Shown: positions 52,241-59,776 of the stretch, in pieces
Layout: each line of letters opens with the position of its first letter
How positions within the stretch are numbered: the first letter of the stretch is position 1
From: RGIG8368 sp045540275
Lineage (GTDB): Bacteria; Verrucomicrobiota; Kiritimatiellia; RFP12; UBA1067
Assembly (NCBI GenBank): GCA_045540275.1
Contig: JAZQGX010000250.1
Span: 7,662 to 71,661, forward strand
DNA: 64,000 nt
Direction: 5' to 3'
Notes under the pieces: generated by a model
The model's database searches: none
Told to the model about the DNA's origin: nothing
What the model saw: only the letters and a program-made list of their open reading frames with translations
Translations under genes and position numbers: made by a program

Positions 52241-55200
52241 ATGCGAAAGATTGTTTTTGCATTCTTTATGGTCGGCATTAGTGCTTTTGCCGCCGACCCG
52301 GTAGACTGTTATTGGTTTACGGTGGCGGGAATTAATGCTACCACGTATGCGAATAACAACACCGGTTATGACAATGCCGGTCGTGCTTTAGGCGGTTTTA
52401 GGGCTGATTACGGTGGAGTGCTGAATATGGCTCCCAACGGCAATAATGCCCTTGCCCCGACCAGCGGATTTACTTTCAACGTGGCAAATATAACGCTGGG
52501 CGGCATTAACTTCTCAAACACCTGTTGGTGCGTTTATTCGCACACCACGGGCGGTATCAAGACCACCATGGTCGGTGCACGTCCATTCATAAACGCCGAA
52601 GAGATGACCTACGGCCCCCGTATCGGTCCGCGTTGGCAGTTGCAGGGCGAGACTACCAACACGCTCGTTAAGATCGGCGGCGGTAATCTGACTCTCGATG
52701 ATAAACCGTTCATACTGTTTGATACGGTGGAAGTGCAAGACGGCTTCCTTGCAACGACCAGCACGCTGGAAACTGTCATCACCGATTGCCCGGTGCTGTT
52801 GACCGACGGCGGCATCAGCTATAAGCCGGCCGCAGCCGCCGAAGGTGCCGCTTCGGCGAAAATCGCATCCGGTGGTATTGCGGTGGACAGCCTTTACGGT
52901 GAAATTGCCATTGCCCGCGGTGATAACGACAGTGCTGCTCTTGCCTTCGGCCCGTTGGAGATGGCGGATAGCGCCTTGCTTTCGATTGACAACAGCGGAT
53001 CGCTCGGCTCCTCCGAGAAAATCACCTTTGCAGAGTACTCCTCGGGCGATATGCCCAGCTCCGTCGTTTTGCGTGACGCATCGGCGGCTGGTAAGCCATA
53101 CGCGTTTGCCACTTATACCGCAGACAACGGCATTACCGCAAAATCGTCCTCCGCCGGAACCGCAACGCTTGGAAATACGGTGTTGGTCAACACTTCGGAA
53201 GTAGGAGGGTTTACCTCTGAAACTGCAATCAATTTTAATCAGGAACGCGGCGTGATCTGGAAGGCATCTCCGGAAAATATCGTCGACATGAAAACCAGAC
53301 TTTGCGGAGCGGGGGGAGTGGTATTTGCCGGTCGTTACGATGCGGTAAATCCCAGCGCCTTCGCTTTCTATGACGGAGACTGGAGCGATTGGACCGGAGG
53401 AACCGCTCTTGCCGGTGTCCGTGCGGTGATGCGCGGTGTCAAACCGTTCCCCGCCGATTCGCCGGTCGTTCTTGACGGAGCCAAACGCTATGGTTCATCC
53501 TCCCTTTATTTCGAGTCATCGTTGGCGCCGGAGAATGATTTCGTCGTCTCCGGGTGGGGTTATCAAGGCGACGGCGCGATTTTTGCCGCTGAAAATGCGA
53601 AAGTTGATTTTGCCGGAGAGATTAGTCTGGCTGATTATGCGCGCTTCGGCGGTGCCGAAGGCTCGGAATTCACCTTTGCAAAGCCGATTACCGGCAACGG
53701 TTCTTTTGAACTCGCCAGCGGTTCGGTTGTTTTCAGCGAGAAAAACCAGTATGGCTCAACTCACGTCAAGAACGGCAAGCTTACGGTTGCCGCGAACGGA
53801 ACATTCGGTACCGGCGATGTTACAATGACCGGCGGCACGATCGTTTTCGACGGCAATACAGAAACATTTGAAAACAAAATCACAACGAGCGGAGGTGTCG
53901 TGGAATTGCGCAACAACGCATCCCCGGTTATCGCCTCCTCCGACAATTACATCCAATCGTTGTCTATCGAGCATGGTTCGTCGCTGCAGGTGTCCGGATA
54001 TGTCAAAATCAATGCCGCCGATTTGGAAGATGGAGGAGTCATCAAAGGTATCGGCGGTACGGTTGAATTATACTGCGCAGATGATGTTACACTCTCCGGC
54101 AATCTTTTCGACGGTGCGGGGGGCAAACTTTCGGTGATTAAGAGCGGTCCCGGCGTGTTGGAGTTGAGTAGCGGTCACGCCTTCTCCGGAGAACTTACCG
54201 TCAGAGAAGGCGAAATCACTCTGGTCACAAAGAATATTCTGAAATCAAAGTCGGTGCTGTACCATCTTGATTCCACGGTGGCATCCTCGGTGTTCGCCGA
54301 CGAGAACGGCCTTGTTACGAATTTAACCTCGATTGCCTCTACCGCCCCATTCTCGTTTGGGGCGTCACAAGTTGCCAACGCAAATCTCCCGTCCAATGGG
54401 GTAGGCAATATCAACGGCAGATCGTCAATCAGTTTTACCCGTTCGCGCAAGACCCGTTTGGTCGGAACGAAGAAGTTGACGCATCGTACGGTGTTCCTCG
54501 TCATCTCCAAGCCGGTAGTCGCCGGAGGATACTCAGAACTGTTCGGGCAGGATTGTTACGATCGCGGACTTCGTCTGGGAATGGATTCGAAGGGCACATT
54601 TAACACATGGGAATATTGCAACAGCTTCTTGTCGTATGACAATCTCTTCGTCAACAACCTGTCATGCGCAGACAAAACCGATCGTACCGCGGCATCTGCC
54701 GAGCCGGTGCAGATTATTCGAATGAACCTGAATTATGATTTCAAACCTTCAATCGGCGGATTCCATCCCAGCGAACTTGGGAGGTCGATTACCTGCGAGT
54801 TCGGAGAGATTATCGCATTTGATCGGGTTCTCAGCGAACTTGAGAATCAGGAGATTGAAAACTATCTCGCTAAGAAGTGGGGCGTTTCCGAATCCGGATT
54901 GCACGTTGGCGTCGGTGACATAGACGACCACTCGATGTCATTCGAATATGGTTCGATTAACCTTGGCAACAGCGGCATCCTCAATCTTAACGGATGTGAC
55001 TTGTCGGTAGGCGAATTGACCGGCAGCGGAACCATTCGCAACGACCTTTGCACGGCATCGCAGGTTTCGGTCGCCAGCGGCGGTGCGTCGTTCAAGGGTA
55101 TCATCGGTCCGAATGTGGTTTTTTCGGGCAGCGGAGATTTGGAGATCGCATCCAGCGGCGGTCGTCTTGAACTCGGCTCCGGTAACGTCAAACTGGCCGG

Positions 55201-56161
55201 CTATAAGATTGATTTGCCTACTGACGGTCTTTTGTATCAACTGGATGCAACCGCAGACGATTCCATGCTTTTTGATGAAAGCGGCTCTCTCACCAATTGG
55301 TCGAGTGTCGCCGGAAGCGTTAAAGCATTCTACTTCGATCCGGCTAAAAGCAACGAAAACTGGGTCGTGTCAAGCGCTCCCACTCGCGTTGAAGATGGCA
55401 TCAGTGGCAAACCGGCGGTGAACTTCACCTCAAAACAGGCGCTGATTTCAACGGATATGGTTTCCGTTCGCACGATTTTTGTCGTGGCCAGACCAACTAC
55501 TGCCAGTTCCGCCGCTATGTCAGGGCTCTGGGGACGCTATGCCTATGATTTAGGTTTGCGTTACAACGGCAATTACGCGCTCCAGGTTGCGCAGTATTTC
55601 TACCAGGGATCGATCGCTCGGGCAAATGGCAAACAGGCGGGGACATTCTCCAATCTCACCGTCCATGACGGAACGATGAAGCCGTTCCTGGTCACCTTTG
55701 GCATGCTCCCACAAGCCGGGGCCAGGGCAAAGGTATACAATGCGCTAAACCTTTACTTCTGGAACCGCGGCGGCACACAGATGATCGGTGAAGTTATCGC
55801 CTATAGCCGCTTGCTCTCGATTGAAGAGATCGAGAAGATTGAAAACTATCTCCGCGCCAAATGGCTTTTGACCGACCCCTTGCCGCAGAGCGGGGTGGCG
55901 GAAGTAAACTCAGTGGTGGTTGATGTCGACAAGAACGGCGACGTGGTGCCCGTGAAGGTGGAAGGTGATGTGAAATTCTCCGATGACGCAAGCCTTTCCT
56001 ACAACGGAGAACCTTCCAAAACCGGGCACCTGGTGCTTTCGGTCGATGGAACGGTCGAAGGCTCTCTTGCCAATGTTGAAGAAGTAGCCGGAATGGACTT
56101 TGTTCGCGAAGGCAATGTCTGGCGTTTGCGCAATTACGGATTGATATTGATGATCAAATAA
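52241..56161 (+). CDS. Large secreted beta-helix/LamG-like surface protein
   Basis: This 1306-residue protein has signal peptide MRKIVFAFFMVGISAFA. Residues 20-650 are Gly/Ser/Ala-rich beta repeats of autotransporter-passenger type (for example VKNGKLTVAANGTFGTGDVTMTGG). Two LamG/concanavalin-like modules follow, at about 660-890 and 985-1215. Each opens with a YxLDxT line (VLYHLDSTV; LLYQLDATA) and closes with a GE[IV]IA-x-L-x-ENYL-x-KW line (EIENYLAKKWG; KIENYLRAKWL). A beta-helix strip lies between them. There is no C-terminal autotransporter barrel, no lipobox and no clear sorting signal. It is probably a secreted or surface glycan-binding or structural protein, and a hairpin terminator follows. 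Confidence 0.75.
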   Translation: MRKIVFAFFMVGISAFAADPVDCYWFTVAGINATTYANNNTGYDNAGRALGGFRADYGGVLNMAPNGNNALAPTSGFTFNVANITLGGINFSNTCWCVYSHTTGGIKTTMVGARPFINAEEMTYGPRIGPRWQLQGETTNTLVKIGGGNLTLDDKPFILFDTVEVQDGFLATTSTLETVITDCPVLLTDGGISYKPAAAAEGAASAKIASGGIAVDSLYGEIAIARGDNDSAALAFGPLEMADSALLSIDNSGSLGSSEKITFAEYSSGDMPSSVVLRDASAAGKPYAFATYTADNGITAKSSSAGTATLGNTVLVNTSEVGGFTSETAINFNQERGVIWKASPENIVDMKTRLCGAGGVVFAGRYDAVNPSAFAFYDGDWSDWTGGTALAGVRAVMRGVKPFPADSPVVLDGAKRYGSSSLYFESSLAPENDFVVSGWGYQGDGAIFAAENAKVDFAGEISLADYARFGGAEGSEFTFAKPITGNGSFELASGSVVFSEKNQYGSTHVKNGKLTVAANGTFGTGDVTMTGGTIVFDGNTETFENKITTSGGVVELRNNASPVIASSDNYIQSLSIEHGSSLQVSGYVKINAADLEDGGVIKGIGGTVELYCADDVTLSGNLFDGAGGKLSVIKSGPGVLELSSGHAFSGELTVREGEITLVTKNILKSKSVLYHLDSTVASSVFADENGLVTNLTSIASTAPFSFGASQVANANLPSNGVGNINGRSSISFTRSRKTRLVGTKKLTHRTVFLVISKPVVAGGYSELFGQDCYDRGLRLGMDSKGTFNTWEYCNSFLSYDNLFVNNLSCADKTDRTAASAEPVQIIRMNLNYDFKPSIGGFHPSELGRSITCEFGEIIAFDRVLSELENQEIENYLAKKWGVSESGLHVGVGDIDDHSMSFEYGSINLGNSGILNLNGCDLSVGELTGSGTIRNDLCTASQVSVASGGASFKGIIGPNVVFSGSGDLEIASSGGRLELGSGNVKLAGYKIDLPTDGLLYQLDATADDSMLFDESGSLTNWSSVAGSVKAFYFDPAKSNENWVVSSAPTRVEDGISGKPAVNFTSKQALISTDMVSVRTIFVVARPTTASSAAMSGLWGRYAYDLGLRYNGNYALQVAQYFYQGSIARANGKQAGTFSNLTVHDGTMKPFLVTFGMLPQAGARAKVYNALNLYFWNRGGTQMIGEVIAYSRLLSIEEIEKIENYLRAKWLLTDPLPQSGVAEVNSVVVDVDKNGDVVPVKVEGDVKFSDDASLSYNGEPSKTGHLVLSVDGTVEGSLANVEEVAGMDFVREGNVWRLRNYGLILMIK

Positions 56162-56185
56162 AAGGTGCCAGTAAGCTCTGTAGCA

Positions 56186-56220
56186 AAAGTCGCCGGAGGA
56201 TCGCTTCCCTCGGCGACTTT
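56186..56220 (+). terminator. Hairpin terminator after the large surface protein
   Basis: An inverted repeat (AAAGTCGCCG with one bulged G plus AGG, pairing with CCTCGGCGACTTT) has an 8-base loop and is flanked by an A-run on the left and three T on the right. It begins 25 bases after the stop codon. The U-tract is short, so efficiency is uncertain. Confidence 0.55.
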
Positions 56221-56290
56221 GCCGATGTGAACGGTTTATTAAACAATGCGGATGGTTTTAATGTCTGCATTTGATCAAAGGAGTATGCAG

Positions 56291-59200
56291 ATGAGAGGAT
56301 TGTTCGCATTGTTTTTAATCACTGCCGCAGCGGTGCCGGTCTGTGCCAAGCAGTGGAAGGTTGAATATTCAACTACCATTGACGAAGTAAACGCATGGGC
56401 GGTTCAGCCCGGTGACGAGGTGCTGTTCCGTCGCGGCGGCATTTGGCGGGGAACGCTGAGGCCGAAATCGGGAAAAGCCGGCAAACCGATTCTTTACGGG
56501 GCGTTCGGCGAAGGCGAAAAACCGCAACTGTCTCAAAGCGTGGACGCTTCAAAGCCAGATATGTGGAGAAGTGCTAACCATCATGGGAGATTCGGGCTCT
56601 GGTCGACATCCGAAGAGCTTGCCGACCGGCTCGGCGATGAAGTCGGATGCCTGATGGCCTGCATCGGCAAAGTGCAGGACGGTCAAACTCAGGAAAACAT
56701 CTGGAGACTTGTCGAGGCTGAGACCAACGTGACCGAGCAGATGTATTTTTGCTACGAGCCTGAGAAGCGGCGCGTGGTGGCAAAGCGCTGGTCAAACCCC
56801 GTAAACTGGCTCGGCAATGTCGAACTTTGGATCGCAAAACCGATTATCGAACAGATTTCGTGCCATGATATCGTTTACGACGGACTGTGCGTCCGCTTCG
56901 GCGCTACCTACGGATTCTGGTGCCGCGATGCGGAAAATATCGTGATTCGCAATTGCGATATTTCGTACATCGGCGGCGCAAGGCGGAAGGGGGTTCCGCT
57001 GAAGATGCAGAATTCCCGCATCGGAGATGGAATCGCTTTCTCGGGTAAGGTTCGCAACTGTCTGGTTGAGCGGTGCCGCATCTGGCAGATGTACGATGCG
57101 GCGGTGGCAATCGAAGGCGGAGATGTCGACGGATTGACGGTTAGGGACAATGTCATCTGGAAGTGCGAACAATCGGTGCGCTACGCTAGCGAACAGGCGG
57201 GCAAAACCAAGAATGTGAAAATCTTGTACAACACGTTCGCCGATGCGGGCTTCGGGTGGGCGCGTACGCAACGGCGTAGCCGGCGTCTGGTCCGTCACGT
57301 ATTGCTGGGAACCAATAATTCGCATACAGTAGGCTTTTCGGTGGTGTCCAACCTCTTTCACCGCACTTTGCAATTCGCGGTTGAGCAGATGAACGAGTGG
57401 CCGCTCGAGCTGGACGGAAACCACTACGATCTGCCCTTTGAATGGGGAAACGTGGTGAACAATTTCACCTTTCGCCAAGGCTGGAAGGTAAACGAGGCCG
57501 GTGCTCCGGCCGATTTCAAGAACGGAAAAAAGGAGTTTAACCGCTTCCGCGAGGCAACCGGGCATGAAAAGAACGGACTTTTTGCCGATGCCGAGCTTAA
57601 CGATCCCTACCGCAAAGACTACCGGTTCTTCGAGAACGATTCCGGACGCGGTGCGCGCATGATGCCGGGAATCGACGAGGATCAGAGTCTGGGGCAGTGC
57701 AGCAAGTACGATACCGAGTTTTTGCGCAGCCGCAGATTTTCAATCACCGCTGGCGGACGTCAGGAGTATGTAATGGTGGCGCGCGGAAGGTACAACGGGC
57801 CGAGCGATCCCGGAGGACCTTATGCGTTTTCAAATATCGAGTCGGCTGGACCCGTCAAGCTGACGGTGAAATCGCTGGACGGCCGCGATCTTTCAAAGGC
57901 GGCAGTGCGTCCCGCTCGAGCACCGGTAAAGACCAAGGTGATAGACTCGACGACCCTTGAAATCGAAGTGGCGCGTCCGTGCAAATTCACGGTGGAGCCC
58001 GATGAACGGATTGGAGCCTTGCTGGTTTTTGTCAATGAGCCGGAGAAGAATATTCCCGATGAAAACGATCCCAATGTCAAGGTTTTCGGACCCGGCATCC
58101 ATCGCGTCCGCGGCGATGTCATCAGCTTGAAATCCAATCAGACGCTGTATCTGAAAAAGGGCGCGGTTGTGCAGGCTGCGGTAGCGGCGCGCGGAAACAA
58201 CATCCGCATTTGCGGCCGGGGCGTGCTTGACGGATCGATCTATCAGCATACGTGGGGGCGGAAGGGTCCGACTTATTCGTTTGTGCATCTGACGCGCGGC
58301 CGCAATATGACATTGGAGGATGTGACGCTTTTGGGTTCTTTTCACTGGACGGTATATCCGGAGGCGGTAGACCATGTGACTTTGCGCAACGTCAAGATCG
58401 TGGGCGACCGCAATTGCAACGACGACGGCATCGATCCCTCCAACTGCCGCGATCTGCTGATTGACAACTGCTTCTTTCGGACGCAGGACGACTGCATCGC
58501 GGTCAAGGGCATCAACATGAAAAATGGTCCCTGCGAACGCATCACGGTGACCAATTCCATCTTCTGGTGCGATTTCGCCCGCATCGTGTGCATCGGACAC
58601 GAATCGAGCGCCCCCCATATGAGCGATTTCAGGTTCGTCGACAACGACGTGCTTTACTATGTTCGTCCGCTGCTGATAGTGCAGCCAGCGGATAACATGT
58701 CGATATCAAACATCGTCTACCGGAATGTCCGCGTGCATACCGACCGCCGCCGTCGCGCCGCCGCCGCATTCGACATCCAACCGGTAAATACCGTCTATTC
58801 CAAAACGAAAGAGCCGGGGCGCATTGAAAATGTGACGGTGGATAACGTCGAGATATCTGGAATTGATGTTCCGGTGCGAATCAACGTCAAAGGGTACGAT
58901 CAGAGTCGCGTCACAAAAAACATCTCATTTGGAAATATCACATTCAACGGCAAGCCGGTAACGGCGCAGTCTCCGTGTTCGCCGATCCGGCCGACCGACA
59001 AATGGCGCTGTCATTGGTTTGACGATCCGGCGTACCGGATCGGTCCCTATGTCTCAAACGTTTCCGTCAAGGCGGCACCGGAGGAAAATCCCCAATGTTC
59101 CGTCGAGCCGCGCGGTACCGCCGGATGGTGGAAGCGCTGGCACGAGAAACAGACCGAGGCCAAACAGTATCAAATGAAGTCGGTCGGCACGGTGTTTCTC

Positions 59201-59734
59201 GGCGACTTTTTCGCGCATGCGTGGGAGCGGGTTCCGGCATTTGAGGAGATCAGAAAGAACGGAGGGGCGCTTTCGCTGGGATATGCGGGCGATCGTGTCC
59301 GCAATATGATCTGGCGCTGCCTCAACGGCGATCTGAACGGATATCAGGCCAAGCGCATTGTCATTTGCGCCGGAAAGAACGATCTGGCCGACGGTGCTGA
59401 GCCGGAGGCCGTGTTTGCCGCGTTGAAGGATCTGGTTGCGGTGTTGCGCAGGCGTCAAGACCGTTCGAGGATCGTCATTACCGCCATTCCGCCGAGCAGC
59501 GGAAAACATGGAGGTTTGAAGTCCGGATATGCGATGAAGGTCAAGCGATACAACGAACTGCTTTCGACCTTGTCGAAACAAAAGAACGTAGAGTTCATGG
59601 ATTTGTCCGATTTCTGCCTTTTGCCGGACGGGAAGTTGAATAGTAAAAACTATTTGGCCGACAAGATCCATTTCAATTCCGCCGGATATGCCGCCTGGCT
59701 TAAAAGACTCGAGCCCGGTAAATCGTCCAAGTGA
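56291..59734 (+). CDS. Exported fusion: beta-helix domain, GH28-like polygalacturonase domain, SGNH-like domain
   Basis: This 1147-residue protein starts at 56291, where AAAGGAG lies 7 bases upstream and a signal peptide follows (MRGLFALFLITAAAVPVCA); the frame is open 15 codons earlier. Residues 25-430 are a right-handed beta-helix (PGDEVLFRRGGIW...; ENIVIRNCDISYIGG). Residues 590-900 are GH28-like: NDDGID (D711, D712), QDDCIAVKG (D733, D734) and GHES (His770) correspond to NTD, DD and GHG. Residues 965-1147 resemble SGNH hydrolases (LGDFFAH, GYAGDRVRNMIW, AGKNDL, DKIHFNSAGY) but the nucleophile Ser is Phe973. It probably cleaves a galacturonan or related pectic glycan. Confidence 0.85.
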   Translation: MRGLFALFLITAAAVPVCAKQWKVEYSTTIDEVNAWAVQPGDEVLFRRGGIWRGTLRPKSGKAGKPILYGAFGEGEKPQLSQSVDASKPDMWRSANHHGRFGLWSTSEELADRLGDEVGCLMACIGKVQDGQTQENIWRLVEAETNVTEQMYFCYEPEKRRVVAKRWSNPVNWLGNVELWIAKPIIEQISCHDIVYDGLCVRFGATYGFWCRDAENIVIRNCDISYIGGARRKGVPLKMQNSRIGDGIAFSGKVRNCLVERCRIWQMYDAAVAIEGGDVDGLTVRDNVIWKCEQSVRYASEQAGKTKNVKILYNTFADAGFGWARTQRRSRRLVRHVLLGTNNSHTVGFSVVSNLFHRTLQFAVEQMNEWPLELDGNHYDLPFEWGNVVNNFTFRQGWKVNEAGAPADFKNGKKEFNRFREATGHEKNGLFADAELNDPYRKDYRFFENDSGRGARMMPGIDEDQSLGQCSKYDTEFLRSRRFSITAGGRQEYVMVARGRYNGPSDPGGPYAFSNIESAGPVKLTVKSLDGRDLSKAAVRPARAPVKTKVIDSTTLEIEVARPCKFTVEPDERIGALLVFVNEPEKNIPDENDPNVKVFGPGIHRVRGDVISLKSNQTLYLKKGAVVQAAVAARGNNIRICGRGVLDGSIYQHTWGRKGPTYSFVHLTRGRNMTLEDVTLLGSFHWTVYPEAVDHVTLRNVKIVGDRNCNDDGIDPSNCRDLLIDNCFFRTQDDCIAVKGINMKNGPCERITVTNSIFWCDFARIVCIGHESSAPHMSDFRFVDNDVLYYVRPLLIVQPADNMSISNIVYRNVRVHTDRRRRAAAAFDIQPVNTVYSKTKEPGRIENVTVDNVEISGIDVPVRINVKGYDQSRVTKNISFGNITFNGKPVTAQSPCSPIRPTDKWRCHWFDDPAYRIGPYVSNVSVKAAPEENPQCSVEPRGTAGWWKRWHEKQTEAKQYQMKSVGTVFLGDFFAHAWERVPAFEEIRKNGGALSLGYAGDRVRNMIWRCLNGDLNGYQAKRIVICAGKNDLADGAEPEAVFAALKDLVAVLRRRQDRSRIVITAIPPSSGKHGGLKSGYAMKVKRYNELLSTLSKQKNVEFMDLSDFCLLPDGKLNSKNYLADKIHFNSAGYAAWLKRLEPGKSSK

Positions 59735-59776
59735 CGGACTTTTCATGGGAGCGCAAGCGAGAAAGGGAGCAATAGA

